From contig OZ024935.1 of the NCBI GenBank assembly GCA_964017235.1, forward strand, positions 88,937,052-89,001,051: a stretch of DNA of 64,000 nucleotides. The letters run 5' to 3'. The notes beneath the pieces were generated by a model. It was not told where the DNA came from. It searched no databases and worked only from the letters and a program-made list of their open reading frames with translations. Both the position numbers and the translations under genes were made by a program. The DNA comes from Sabellastarte sp. h YS-2021 (lineage: Eukaryota; Annelida; Polychaeta; Sabellida; Sabellidae). Position 1 is the stretch's first letter; the number at the start of each line of letters is the position of its first letter. Shown here in pieces: positions 1 to 12,057 of the stretch.

Positions 1-475
1 AAAAGGCTCACACAAATTCAGGCAATTAGGGACAGGAGAGAACATATGAAAAAGAGAGCAAGGCTCAAGTTCTGAAACAAAAGCAGTATTATGTACTCAT
101 GCCAAGTCATGCAGCAATTTTCTCAACACCCCCCCCCCCCCCCCCCAAAAAAAAAAAAAAAAAAATCTTAATGGAAAAAGCAAAACCTGTAGTACAGTTT
201 CAATGTGGATAAGTTAAGTTAAACAAACTTCATTCCAAAAATCTCTGAGATCATCACAAAGAATATAAAGAAGAGATTGTTTACACCCCCCCAGTCCAGA
301 TGCCTAAACCAGTTGTGTTTCATAACAGCTGGAATGTCCTTATATGTACTTGGAGCCAAAGTCCATTGGGGTATTTCCAAAAAAATCATACGAAAAAGTA
401 TCTGTTCATTGCTAACACAGATTAACAAACACATCCAGAAACATAATCTCCTGGCAGATCTCACGGGTCAGAGCT
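1..475 (+). pseudogene. Decayed coding fragment, copy 1 (paralogue at 22.7 kb)
   Basis: This is a broken plus-strand reading frame that pairs with 22681-23070. Bases 10-60 encode a stretch like KRLTQIQAIRDRREH, against KRLKQIQAMKDRREHEKR in the second copy. After a C/A homopolymer, bases 230-360 encode PKISEIITKNIKKR, against PKVCEVIKKNTEKLYF, and both copies then share an S-W-N-V/M region. Only this correspondence supports real coding ancestry. I do not recognise the protein. The frame carries stops and frame changes, so it is a relic. It may be a duplicated host exon or a transposon ORF. It runs off the left edge of the window. Confidence 0.45.
129..165. repeat. Poly-C / poly-A homopolymer tract
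   Basis: About 18 C followed by about 19 A, inside decayed fragment copy 1. Length is probably variable and assembly-sensitive. Confidence 0.9.
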
Positions 476-1344
476 GAAGGAGCTACTTCCATTGTTTCTC
501 CACCCCTCACCCCCAATGTCCCCAAAATTACATGAATACATAAAATGAATATATCTTTAAGAAATGAAAAGTATACTATATGTTTACTGTTACCTTTGGC
601 CAGTAATCAAATTTTCAGCCCAGTTTGTCAAGGTCAATTGTATGGAAGTGTAAGTATGTGTTTTAATTGGTCAGTTACCAAAAAAAATCTGTGGACGTGA
701 TAATTTGTACAAAATTGTAATATTATTTGTTTAAAAAAAATTCCACAGCTATCTTCCTTTGTTTTCTGTAACGTACAATAAAACACTTTTAAAAATGTAG
801 ATAGCATGACATGAACATTTAAAAAAAATTTTAAGGACAGCTGCGTAACATTCGAGAACTTCATTTCTTCCTTCGTTTAGTTATATTCATATTGAACCGA
901 AATAACAGTCACAAAGGGGGATAAAGTGTCGTTTTATACACAAATACTTTTCAAACTGCTTATAAGAGTCCAAAAGGTAAAAATAGTCATTCCCAAGAAA
1001 TTATTTAAATAGTTTTGAAAGTAGTCCATCATACAATAGCTGTCATTTCATCAGTCTCCCATGTGCTAAATTTACCAAGTATTCTATCATGTTTACTGAA
1101 GTTTTAGTGACTGTTTATGATTATTTTTTTCAAATGATCTGTCAACTGTTCATCTTTCAAAGTACAATGCTCTTGAAAATACAATCTGCTTCAATATTTC
1201 TGTGTTATTTACTCATGTTCAAGTCACATACTGAACCCTCTCACTTGTTTAGAAGAATACAAGCTATTCTGAAATTGGCAGAATTAGCCAAAATGGGTGT
1301 TAAAGGGTGGTGACGTGATAAAAAGTTCTTCATAGTTCTACCAT

Positions 1345-2880
1345 GTTCTATATGATGTTTGCCGACTGTTCTGACATTAAGCCTCGGCAAAGCAAGATTA
1401 TACTGAGAATACCCTACGAAAGGGTGAAGATATCTGGCGACTTTTTCTGTAATTACTCCATGCATTAGCCAAAGAAAGGCGAGAATTATGGGATCTGTGA
1501 AGACTCTTCTACCACAAAGAAAGAGTGAGTTGAGAACAGGGGAGAATGTCCAGCATGTTTACAGAGAACAATGAGGTAGTACAACTCCTCAGGGAATGCC
1601 CTACGGCAGAGCTTATGACATAGAAAATATATGCTACCTACAGTGGGAAACTGTCAGGGCAAACTTAAAAATTGGCGAATACCGGAGAAAACTTGAACAT
1701 TCAGTTGTTGTCTCCGTGAAATGGCGAATTACGAAGAGGATTGAAAACAGACAAAAGAGTGATGAGGAATCCATCAAGAACTTTGAAGAATTTGATATTT
1801 GCAGATATTCACCACTTAAATTCGTCACTGTGTGACTTGGGCATTACATGTTGCAGTCCTTTTAGAATGTTTCATATGAACAAAGTAGTTTCCTGAAAAT
1901 GTTCATATTAAAAATCTTTAAAAAAAACAACAACTTTAAGAACCCCCAAAACCTCATTACCACATATTGTTTTGATGCTACTAAGCTTAGGGGAATCTAC
2001 AATTACACTTGTGAAGACTCCGATCTGAGTTTCCTCTTGTGGAAACTGTGATTAAAACCCTTCATTGATGGATAATAGTCTTCACTGGTGGAAACTCAGA
2101 TTAGGATCTCCACTAATGGAGTCGCAGATTCCCCTTAAATGGGACGTACAGCACTCTACTGTGACATGTATGTGCTTTCAATAGTGCACAGACACATCAC
2201 TGAATGTATGTACAATCATTGAATGCCTGCATTCCATGGTTATCTAAGGGGTTCACGGTGGTAGAGTGGTAACACTCTCACCTCCCACCTCTGAGGCCGA
2301 GGTTCGGTTCCCGGCCCGGCCTCAAGTGAGACAGCTGGTAGTTGCTTACCGTTGGTCGGCAGTTTACAGTACAGAATCTTGATAAGCTCTATGTACTGGT
2401 TTCTTCTGCCCTCCCAACTACCCGTCATGATATGACCTGTACAGTGTTGAAAGCCAAGTAAAACCCCAAATAAATAAATCCATCCATATACATATATACA
2501 TATAAATACAAAGTTATGCAGCATTAGATTTAACAAAATATGTATGTTTAATAAAAGAACCTAAGTAATTGTATTGACACTGAAACATTAATTACCTGTG
2601 AGGTGTACTAAGTATTCTGTTGTGATTTTTTATTTTCGAAGTCCAGCAATAACATATAAAAGACACCAAGTATTACAACTTTCTGATAGAAACACGAAAC
2701 ACTGTAGTGAGCTAAATCAATTCCTTTTACAAAATAACTTTTATATATTGATCTAGTTCCAGACTGAGAACATGCAGGTACTTATATGTGGCATGTCCAA
2801 TCAAAAACTTGCTTTCGGTTTCTCAACAACCGGTGATTTGAGGCTTCTCAGGAATATATGAATATGGCAATTGAAAATAG
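1345..2880 (+). repeat. Interspersed repeat family X, copy 1
   Basis: Blocks of this stretch align by eye, in the same order, with 26330-29670. 1370-1510 matches 26340-26480 (shared 'AAAGCAAGATTATA', 'GATCTGTGAAG'). 1690-1860 matches 27180-27325 ('GAAGAATTTGATATT', 'GCAGATATTCACCA'). 2150-2245 matches 29225-29310. 2515-2815 matches 29405-29655 ('ACCTGTGAGGTGTACTAA', 'ACACGAAACACTGTA'). No recognisable protein is encoded, so this is a non-autonomous or very decayed element. The SINE at 2248-2479 is absent from the other copy, so it inserted later. Confidence 0.6.
2248..2479 (+). mobile_element. tRNA-derived SINE, copy 1
   Basis: The head has RNA polymerase III promoter boxes: an A box TGGTAGAGTGG at 2259-2269 and a B box GGTTCGGTTCC at 2301-2311, with tRNA-like spacing. 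The body contains 'GACAGCTGGTAGTTGCTT', 'CAGTTTACAGTACAG' and 'GATATGACCTGTACAG', and it ends in CCCCAAATAAATAAAT. The head-body-short repeat tail layout is typical of tRNA-derived SINEs. The same unit recurs at 24441-24670 and, more diverged, at 23936-24112. It lies within family X copy 1. The head is not a functional tRNA gene because the 3' acceptor half is missing. Confidence 0.88.
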
Positions 2881-3239
2881 ATAAAGGGTACTCTGCTATA
2901 CGACCACCGTTCCACACCGTTTCTTTTAAGTCTTCCATCTTCCTTTTCACTTCTATTTCTTTGGCCCCTGTTCCCATTACATGGTGCTACATAAAGTGGT
3001 GAAATTTCTTCTGCTTTAAGACATTACATTTGACCTTTTGTTTCAATTTACAAATCCAATTTTTTTTTCAAAATCGTCCCATGATTCTATGCTCCCTCTG
3101 TGAGTCTTTCAGCAACATGTGCTCAGAAGTACTTCACATTCTGTACAACAACTACCAATTACAGAAACCGATAAGGGTCACAAGAGTGCAATTAAAAATA
3201 TATATATTTCCATTTACTAGTACTTTTCACAATTTTAAA

Positions 3240-3305
3240 AGTGTTCCTCAGTGACATATTTCACATACTACATGGCATATTTCACTTTTCTTACTTTACA
3301 ATCAT
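3240..3305. repeat. Short dispersed repeat shared with 32053-32120
   Basis: The string 'GTTCCTCA(G/A)TGACATATTTCACATACTAC' followed by similar AT-rich sequence occurs here and at 32058-32110, just left of the inverted LINE. It is too short to classify. It may be a fragment of family X or of the LINE flank. Confidence 0.5.
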
Positions 3306-3309
3306 ACGT

Positions 3310-4490
3310 AAAACATACTGTTTGATGCCTAGTCATATGAATATTTTCTTATTTAAATGAAATGTGTTACACAATTAGAAAGGAATAGCAGATATTAAAG
3401 GTAATTGAATTAACACTAACTTTGTGAAGCGTATTAGTCACTGAAAATAGATCAGAGGAAGTTTTATATATGGTGGCATGATTTTAAATTAACTATTTTT
3501 AGACCAACCTACTCCAAACGCCTGTGCACAGTTCAAGAGTTCATATAGTAGCTACTGACACTATGAACATGGTTTTGCAATAATACTTTTAATGTGTATT
3601 GGGCAATCAAAAGCATTTCAAACAATCAGTACTGATGAATAGAACAGGCGTCTGGAGTTGGCCACAGACCTTGAAAATTGATAAGTCACACACAACTACC
3701 AAGCCTTGCTATGGCTACACATCGCAATCATTTATAGCAATTCTACAAGCCCTGGAATGTGGATATCAACAAGTGTATGAAGTAATGTATTACTTAACCC
3801 CACCAAGAAGTTATATTCTGGGCATGTTCATTTGTCTGTATGGTAATAACAATTGAAATATCATCCAAAAGTCATTTAATTATTAATGAATGATAAAGAC
3901 CAAGAAAGGTTGTTAAAAAAATCATTCAAACACATCTGAATTAATGATCACTTGAAGCTAGCAAAACTGTAACAAAAAGACTTATCAAAGAAGCTGACAC
4001 TAGCTCATATAAGAGCAATAGCTATTAGTGTTGTAATTCTTTTGCAGCTATAAGTGATTTACTCAGTGGCAAAATGTCAAAGTATCTATTACGCAGTTAG
4101 CTGTGAAGCTGCAAATGTTAAATACATAAAAACAAAACGTCCCCAGCAGATGGAAAGAAATATGGTCTATTTTTAAGATACAGCTGTTTTTTTGTAAAAT
4201 TGATTTGGGGGTCAGTGTGAATCTGGGGAAAGGACAATCAAATATGAAAAGTTGATTTTTCACTTCTGATGCACAGTACACTTAGCAAGGCCTTGTTGAC
4301 TCCTGTCAAATTACTGAAATATGAGGCCAAAGCACTATGTATTTTTAAGCTGTATACATATGTATATGCTACATTTTATTTGAAGGAGATCTCTTAGGTA
4401 GTCGCAGAGATATAACTTGTTTACTGTGCAATATAAATACGTATGGTTACCGGAACTGGGGATTCTCAGGAAAACAGGTATAAAATATGG
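3310..4490. other. Non-coding interval
   Basis: AT-rich sequence with only short open frames of no coding character. I found no TIR pair, splice-flanked exon or RNA gene. Confidence 0.5.
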
Positions 4491-4494
4491 CATG

Positions 4495-7170
4495 AAATAT
4501 GGATCCTGTTTGTAAATAACATAGATCCAGGTCCCAGTTCTATTTGTCTCTCAACAATATCATCAACTGAAGGATAATTCAAAATAAATTTGCAACCAAG
4601 ATAAACATCTTTGGAAACGCCAGTGTTAACAGATTGAACTTTTGGCCAATAAAGGTGAACTATATAGTTCGCCCAGCCTCATAATGCTGCTTCTCCCAGG
4701 TCATGATGGTAGATGTGTGTAACTGTAAAGGCTTATGATCAAAAGGTCCCAACATGGCTCCATGGGCCACTTCCTTATTGATATATGTGCTGACATGTTT
4801 GTGAAATTGAACAGCTAAAGAATGAGTTTCTTCAGTAGAAAACAGATCCTGGTCCCTGTGAAAATCTAGAGGGAATCTGAATTCAAGTAAGTCCAGCAGC
4901 TGCTTACCCCAGTAATCGTTAAGTTATATCCTCCATGAGGGTATGGTCAAATTCAAGACAACAGGAATTCTCAAACCCCCAAAATTTGCAAAGGCCTGAA
5001 CTACCTTATGATGAAGCAAAGGATCATGGATATAATTATTGGCTGTGGGATTACAAACATAAGTAGTAAGAGTTAAAAGAGGAATAAGACCAAAAGACTT
5101 GGTCATTTGTAACTTTCATGCCATGTAATCATCACATTGCCTGCCTAATGATATCTGCATTAACTCTCTTTTTAAAGTAAAAATCAGTCAAAAGCATCCC
5201 AAGTGTCAGTTTCTATACAAGATAATAAGGCTTTGCCAGAAAAGGGGGATTTGCATCCAAAGTGAGAGATATCATCATCTCTACCATATTTCCTTCCTTG
5301 ACTGATCCAGGTAGCTTGCCCTGTCAGCCAGCATCCTGCATCGCCTCCACAGGTGTATTTTTCTGACACGTTTGTTATGAGAGTAAGCATTTTACTTAAC
5401 TACATCAACAAAGGTTCTACCACTCACAACAGGCTTGCAAATGTTGCTATTGATAAGCCACTGTTTCCATGATGAGTTTAGGTGCTCTATAAGCGTTGGC
5501 CATATCATTGACATTTTACAGAAGCATTATGTACAAATCTATCATGAAAATGAGACCTATTTGCATTTTTAACCATCATTTCCCGGGCGTAATCAACCTG
5601 CAATGAAGCCCTATTCACCATGCCCAGGGTTAGTAGATTTTTATTGATTCTTCTCGACAACCAAGAGCACTGTGAACTCTAATTTTCCCATCCTGAGCAA
5701 AACAAGAGCTGCAAATGTGCCTGTAAAAACCCCTTTGGTTACTTGGCGTTTAGAAAAATTTGAAGAATCATGGATGTACAAACACGAAATGGACTTGGGA
5801 TTTTTCTGATGTGGGCCGTTTTTCTATTTTTTTTTTTTTTTTTTTTTTGTGGTTGTCATTGCCTGCTTCAGAAGGAGGGAGATGTTTTTGTGCATTTGCT
5901 CCCTGATCAGTCTGTGGCCAACTTGTCACCTTATCTTGCTCCATCTGACGTAACAAAACCGCATGGCTGGCCTCGGCTGCTCGCCAAGAAAAATCATTTG
6001 AATCATCAAGGAGGGAAATTAAATGGTCTAACATATAAGTATTCTGACATGGTTCTCCTTTCATTATCCAACCAAAGCCAGCCGTGAACTGGGTGATGTT
6101 AAGTTGGTTATAAGTAACCCTATCTTTGGTATTCCCCACCTAAAAATACTCATGATGCCAATTTACTTTTTCTTTGACATAAATTTCGACAGAAACACCC
6201 CCCTGGGATTTTATACTTGGATCCATACCTTTTTTATCAGAATTAGACAGCTGTCTAATACGGTCCTCGATTTGATGTATCATGTCTTCCTCACGTAAGG
6301 AAGCTGGGAGACTTGAACTCGCAGTGGTTGTGGCACACAGAGAATTTTTTTCAAAGAGTCTTTTAAGATATACAGGGTTAATTCTGATATCAAAAGTTCC
6401 ACGTTTGAAACCGTGATGATTAATCATGTCACTAAAGTGAAAACCAAACCAGCTATCTTTGAAGCTTTGTGGTACAAGAATATTAATGAGAAACAAAGAA
6501 AAGTATTAACATATAAAGTGAAGTATTTTGTCTAGAATGTCTTACAAGTATTCACTCTAGATGTATCACAAGTTTATATCAATGGCCAAGCTAAAAAACT
6601 AGTTTCCTTCAGTGGATATGCAACCATAAGTATGAGCATAAAAAGTGAAACAGTTTGTCACAAATTATTTACCCAGGATGATTACAAGTTTATCCCAATG
6701 AACAAGATAAAACACTCTCTTAGTTCAGTGGATACGCAACCGTTTTCACAGTTATTTTTCCAGGATTTCTGAAAATTACTTTGATATAACCCAAATGGTC
6801 CTGAGGATAGTAAACTTAAAAAAAAACAAGGTATGACTGAGTTCTAATAAGTTTTTAATTGGATAGGTAGTCACATACCTCTTTAGCTGCTGCCTTGATA
6901 TATTTAAATCTTTTGGATCTCAGATTTTGTCCACCAAACCACCTTGACATAGCAACTAATTTGTTCACAATGTTTCTGTTTCAATCTTTAGAATTTGCCT
7001 CCCTGATTCAGAATTTTCGGCCTTAGGGCTGTCAGCAAAAGCCGAATTTTCAATGACAGATAAATGCTCACCAACTGTATCAGGCCGAGCTAGAATCATT
7101 TGACTAATCAAAGCCTGATCAGCTTCTTTCTTTGGATCTGATATTACTTTCCCCTCACCAAGCAATGCCT
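4495..7170 (-). mobile_element. Degenerate Ngaro-like tyrosine-recombinase retrotransposon
   Basis: The minus strand holds broken pieces of a YR-retrotransposon polyprotein. From 5' to 3' they are: a gag-like stretch (7165-6965 and 6496-5768, rich in polar residues, with an internal A/T run at 5827-5848); then at about 5106-4750 a frame reading LLHHKVVQAFANFGGLRIPV and, after stops, QLLDLLEFRFPLDF, AVQFHKHVSTYINKEVAHGA, GPFDHKPLQLH. At about 4640-4500 another frame reads KDVYLGCKFILNYPSVDDIV and ELGPGSMLF. The FPLDF, GPF..KP and YLG...LNYPSVDDIV...LGPG blocks are the N-terminal part of reverse transcriptase as I know it from Ngaro-type elements. Several stops and frame changes make it inactive. 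The RT catalytic half, RNase H and recombinase are not visible. Confidence 0.62.
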
Positions 7171-7259
7171 TAGTTAGTATATAAATTGGTAGAACGAGTG
7201 GTTGCTAAGAAACTGTTAGAACATATCCACGTCTATAACTTAGACAATTTATCAATCAG

Positions 7260-7925
7260 CATATGAAACAGGTCAAGCCACTGAGACAGCTCTTCTTTCC
7301 ATAAAAATGAAGTTCACCTGGACCTCTCGGCAGCATTTGATACCATTGATCATGCCACTCTTCTAAGTTGTCTCCAGACCTGGTTTGGTGTTGGGGGTTC
7401 TGTTCTGAAATGGTTCACTCCCTAGCTATCTGAGCACTATCAGTCAAATATCAGTCAAATATTGCTTCTACTCTCTCTAATCTTTTAAAACTCCTGTTTG
7501 GTGTGCCCCAAGGTTCTGTCTTGGATCCTTTATTGTTTGCATTGTATTCTACTCCCCTCAGCTTGGTTATTGGTAAACATAAAGGAATAAAGTTTAATTT
7601 TTATGCAGATGATACTCAAATTATATCCATCTATCTGCTGCCTTTGCACAGTTGAACAGGTGCCTGGTTGATGTAAGAGTGGATGTCAGCTAGTAAACTC
7701 AAGCCGAATCCAGATAAGAGCTTATTGTATTTGGTTAAAAAGACAGAGGTATAAGTTGAAAGCATATTTTCCATTTACCATCTTGGGTAGTCCTCTCTGC
7801 CCTGCTGAGTCAGTCAAGAATTTAGTTATATGGTTTGATTCTTGTTTTTTCCTTGTCTACATGTTCAGAATGTCTGCAAAAGTTATTTTGTGGAACTCCG
7901 TGACTTTAGACAAGTCAGGCACTTT
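7260..7925 (+). mobile_element. CR1/L2-like LINE reverse transcriptase remnant, 5' part
   Basis: Conserved reverse-transcriptase blocks appear in order across shifting plus frames. They are HLDLSAAFDTIDHATLLSCL with WFGVGGSVLKWF (about 7315-7410), [20 protein letters not shown] (about 7498-7557), [13 protein letters not shown] (catalytic YADD, about 7590-7628), KPNPDKS (about 7703) and NLVIWFDS (about 7822). The block order and the GVPQGSVL and YADD motifs fit CR1/L2-group non-LTR retrotransposons. Frameshifts and stops make it dead. The reading breaks at 7938 inside a 25-bp sequence that recurs at 9590, where the protein resumes. Confidence 0.85.
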
Positions 7926-7938
7926 CTTACTTTTTTTT
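7914..7938. repeat. 25-bp direct repeat, left copy (candidate target-site duplication)
   Basis: The sequence beginning GTCAGGCACTTTCTTAC and ending in a T run matches 9590-9614 with one mismatch. The two copies bracket the 1.65-kb insert in the LINE. Confidence 0.75.
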
Positions 7939-8806
7939 CATGTGTACACCCAGTCTGTATACTTGACCAATGGTTGTGGTCAAGTCTTTGAGGCTGAGGG
8001 CTCACGGGAATACAGATAATATTCTTTCTTTAGCAATGATGGGTTCTTGGAACACAACTACGAACACAACTAAGAACAAACAACACTCATCACAATAGCA
8101 ATAACATTATACATGTATAATATTACGATTGAGTCAACTGAAATAGAGTATGCATTAAAAATATTTAATTGGATACAAAAAGTATTAGGGTTTCCTCTTT
8201 CTTGCCGTCTCTTCTGCTTTCTTGATCCGGTAGAGTGAGGTTTAACAGTTGATGCCTTTACAGCTTGTATGTTGTGTGTATGTTCTGGGCGTGTCATGGG
8301 TGTGTCATCTCCAGTTAAGCTGTGGCTGCTGGAACTGATGCCTTGGGCCTATTGGGCTTTCTGTTGTGTTTGTTTTTATATTCTGTGTGATGTTTTTTAC
8401 TGATTATTCCTGTGTTATTGTCTTATCCAGTTAAGCCTTAGGCTGGTGGAATTCAGGTTATTTTGTTATTTTACTATCCATTTGGTCACACCCTCCTGTG
8501 TATTGTAAGCTATCTGGGTGTTAGTAAATTTAAAACAACAAGCAAAAAGTAAAATAAAGAACAACAACATAGTAACCATATATGATATTAGTATTGATTT
8601 GGGGTTTCTGTGATTGCTGTCTGGTGATTGGAACCCAGCCGTATCTTTGTGTTACGGTGGGTTCCCTTCACCATTTTCCAAATGGTTGTTCACATAGTTC
8701 CACTGGGGTTAGTTTCAACACAAGAAAACAATATTGACATATTTTGTTAATTTAATGTACTATTAATTCAAAATTTTTATTTAAATCATTATCGTCATAG
8801 TATCAT

Positions 8807-8846
8807 GGGGGGGGGGGGGGGGGGGGGGGGGGGGAGGGGGGGGGGG
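8807..8846. repeat. Poly-G tract
   Basis: About 40 bases of G with one A interruption. Prone to length error; G-quadruplex-capable on the plus strand. Confidence 0.95.
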
Positions 8847-8904
8847 CAAAGTTTTGGATTTTTGATGGGCTAGTGTATTCTTTTCAGTTTCCAGGTGTTA
8901 GCTC

Positions 8905-9489
8905 AACACATATAGCTAACCGCCATCTGGAGTTGCTGGTGTAGTACGTCTGTGGCTTCCATACATAGGTGCACACCATCATTGTTGAAGAGTCCTGGTT
9001 GTGTTACCTCTACCTCATCAAAGATTTCTCTTTTTTTTCAAGAATGGTTTGTATGTTTTCCAAACTTTCAGATTGTAGGAGCTCTTTATTTGAAAAACCC
9101 ACTGGTTTTTGTGTCTTCTATCGGCCATGTGCGGGTTAGGTCTCGTGGCCTTGGGAGTTGAAGACTTAGTATCACTTGAGCCCTTCTGTTGAAGAGTTTT
9201 GAGATGTGGTTCAGCTCAGGATGCTGTCTTGTATCTCTTCAAGGTAATATGTCACAATATCGTTTGTCCCTAGGTGATATATGATAACGTCACATTTTTC
9301 AATATTTAGGCGCCTGCGTATTAGCTTCTCCCCGATGCGCATAAATGTACACCCAGGGTAGCATTTGACCATCATGTTTATTTCATATTCAGGCTTCTGA
9401 TGTGTCGATCCATGTATACGTCGTATCATGCTGTCTCCAGCAATAAGGACTTCCCTTCTTTCTATATAGAAAAACAACATTTTTTACTC
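8905..9489 (-). pseudogene. SGNH/GDSL esterase-like domain remnant
   Basis: Open from 9480 to 9211, the minus strand reads VLIAGDSMIRRIHGS near the start (block I, with the GDS serine) and then DVIIYHLGTND (block III, G.ND). In another frame at about 9200-9080 it reads AQVILSLQLPRPRDL, and near 8960-8930 NNDGVHLC (block V, D..H). These are the four landmarks of the SGNH hydrolase fold in the right order, separated by stops and a frame change. SGNH-type domains are known in the first ORF of some CR1-group LINEs and in other transposons, which fits its place inside a retroposon-like insert. It is inactive as it stands. Confidence 0.72.
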
Positions 9490-9589
9490 ATTATATTGAC
9501 TTATGTGTTTGTATTATTGATGTTTTCTCTGGATAGCATTTTGAACAGTTTCTTATTGTGCTTTTCACACTTTGACTCATGATGCTTCA

Positions 9590-9870
9590 GTCAGGCAGTT
9601 TCTTACTTTTTTTTGATGCTCATGCTGATACTCATGATGCTTCAGTAATTGTAGCCAGTGCTCTTGTTACTAGTCGGGTGGATTACTGTAACTCACATTT
9701 CATGTGTCTCTCTAAGTTCAATCTTCATAATTTACAGCGTCAATACAGCCAATACATGACTGTGAGTAACAGTAGGATGACAGTACTACAAACTTGTATT
9801 ACCAAACCTATTGACTTTATTATACTAGCCTACAATCACCTTGTGCAGAATAAAACCTGATACTAAAACC
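9590..9870 (+). mobile_element. CR1/L2-like LINE remnant, continuation
   Basis: After the right 25-bp repeat (9590-9614) the frame reads DASVIVASALVTSRVDYCNS and then LHNLQRQYSQ. This is the (A)LV.SR.DYCNSLL...L..LQ..Q block that follows the thumb region of CR1/L2 LINE reverse transcriptases. It is the protein continuation of 7260-7925. The phrase 'CTCATGATGCTTCAG' occurs at both 9577 and 9638, showing a further small local duplication. Confidence 0.78.
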
Positions 9871-11728
9871 AAGACGTGCCGCAACCTTGAAAGGGAGGAG
9901 CACCAAAGTAGTCTACCGTTGCACACCTTTAAGGACAGAACCTTATGCAAATTCCCTTTCACCATGAACAAACTGTGGAGACTCCTTTACACGACAGAGG
10001 TATGACCAAGGGAGGAGATACCAATGCAAAAAATGAGGCATCCTGGGAAGGGGGTTCTGCCGCGGAGAATTGTGTCATTGGAGGGTGTACCACTTGTTGT
10101 GTGAAAGGGATATTAGCCAAATGGCAGGAAATTAAAAAAACATTTTAATCATGGTGGAAAATTAAAATTTATTTTCTGAGTTGCTATTTGAGTCACTTAT
10201 CATATTTCACAATTATTATACAGAGAGAGCAGTGGAAAAATCTAATGCGAAAACATAAAATGATACAGAAGATATTTAATTTATTGGATCACAGAACATG
10301 GATAGCTTTTAATAACTTATAAAACATTTGCAACACCCACAAGTTTTAAAATACAGAAATAATGTGCACTGCACAACATACATGTAGCATAATATAATAC
10401 TAAAAGGGTCAAGAAAAAGTCTAAGGTCATAACATGGGTATGTGTGTCCCAGTAAAGTTCAGGTTTTAGAGTTTTTGACATTTTTCAAACTGCCTTGGGG
10501 TGTTTTATACTAGGATTCTGCTTCGTCGTGGCTTTTTCTAATTCTTTTATCAACTACATGGGTTAGCATGAAGTGGGAAGGTTTTTGGGGATTTTTTCAT
10601 TGCTGTGTGAAAGATAGATTGTATAGAAACGTGATATTTGGTAGAAATATAGAAGAAAGTATTTGAGGTATCTACTTATAAGTGACTTTCATATAACTTA
10701 TTTTTCACAACTTTAATTGGACGAAATCTTTGATAAATATCCACATTAAAAGTTCATGAAATGGGCTGAATAATTTGTTGAAAAAATTTCCTTTTCTTAT
10801 GATATCAGTGTATTTTTTATAATTATTATTTTATAAATTCATGAAAAATGCACAAGTAATATGTTGTAGTAAGCTTTGTATTGTAAATAATTTCAAGCAG
10901 TTTTTAAGATACCAAAATGCACCTTTTACTACCTTTATATTATTTCTGAATGATAAATAACATAGAAATGTACCCATCAATAATAAGCGTTTAAAATGAA
11001 AATATTAACTACTTTTTGTCTTGGTATTTGTCCAAACCAATGTAGCATAAAATAAACATTAAAGGAATTTGGTGATCTGCCATTAACAGTAATAGAAGCA
11101 TACATTGATCTAATTTTGTATGCCACAATGTTTCTTCTTTGCAACTATTTCATGTTAAAATAACATTTTTTTTCATTCTTTTCCTTTGAAAGCAGGTCAT
11201 AAAATTTGCTGTCGATATTTCAGAATTTACATAGTTTTTTTCAAAATTTAATCATGTAAAAATTATAAACATAAAACTGTTTAGCAGTTAAAATGTTAAA
11301 TCAACCATAAACAGGGAACTACTAAATTATTAATTAGGATATTAGAACTAAATGATCCTACTTTGTGAATTATATATCTGTTGTTTAAACATGCCCTATA
11401 AAACTAATAAGGTTTACAAACCAAATTATCAACAAAAAGTGTAAACCTCAATTTCAACATGAGACATGACTTGAGACACACATAAAAGAGTCTAATCCCC
11501 TATAAGGTTATGTCAATTTGACAGCAACACCACTTTCTTTGTCCTCACCTCAGTCTGGTATAGTACTCGGATGGGGAAGTATAGAGGCAGAGGGGTGGGT
11601 ATGGGTACATGGAGTATGAGAAACCCCTCATTAGAAAGGGTTCATACTGTGAAAGATGGGCATGTGCCCTCTATGCCCCCTTAGATCTGCCTCTGAATAA
11701 CAGTACATTTTTTTATATGAACAAAAAA
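9870..11728. other. Gene-poor AT-rich interval downstream of gene 1
   Basis: No convincing exon, TIR element or RNA gene. Being 3' of the gene 1 stop codon on the minus strand, it should hold that gene's 3' untranslated region. I could not place a poly(A) signal with confidence. Confidence 0.5.
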
Positions 11729-12057
11729 CTAGAATTCGCGTAATGTTCCAAGCTGCAAATTCCACCTGTCAAAGAGATACTGCAGACATTCTTCCAATCT
11801 TACACAGAAATAAATATTCTTGTAGACCGTTTCATTCAGTGGGGAGAAATAGTCATTCTGTGTTGCTACAACTAGACCAAACAAAACACCACTCTCTTTG
11901 TCTGTTATGACAGCACCAACATCACCAGGATGAAGAAAAGCTTTGGTCTGGTCGAGGGATGAGACAACGAACACTCCATGGTAAAAATTTCCATGTTTTT
12001 CTTGAAATGAGACATTAACATCCAGAATGATTGCAGCCATTTGACCAACACCATCAG
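11729..12057 (-). CDS. Gene 1 last coding exon
   Basis: The acceptor is TTTACAG|CTGATGG at 12058. With the preceding G it makes codon GCT, and the frame stays open to a stop at 11731-11729 (109 residues). Residues read FLHPGDVGAVITDKESGVLF and then GLVVA. This matches the active-site region of trypsin-fold peptidases (GDSG/A....G...G.V), but the nucleophile position is Val instead of Ser. It also holds the end of the protein, LGTLREF. A 66-bp copy of the 3' part (11740-11805) lies at 12596-12661 in the intron. Confidence 0.8.

Larger units (their letters stand above)
7939..9589 (-). mobile_element. 1.65-kb insertion splitting the LINE
   Basis: The LINE reading frame stops at the left 25-bp repeat and continues at the right one, so everything between was inserted into the LINE. 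A long duplication at a T-rich target is what target-primed reverse transcription leaves. The insert carries an esterase-like remnant on the minus strand (8905-9489), a poly-G tract at 8807-8846 and a small minus-strand frame at 8297-8070 of unknown nature. Its own reverse transcriptase is not visible, so it may be a truncated retroelement. Confidence 0.6.

Noticed and set aside
2248-2330. tRNA gene at the SINE head (also at 24441)
   Set aside because: A and B boxes are present but the acceptor stem and 3' half are missing, and the same head recurs with the same SINE body.
5770-6087. 105-codon plus-strand frame with a poly-Phe stretch
   Set aside because: It lies antisense to the Ngaro-like remnant; the Phe run is the T homopolymer at 5827-5848.
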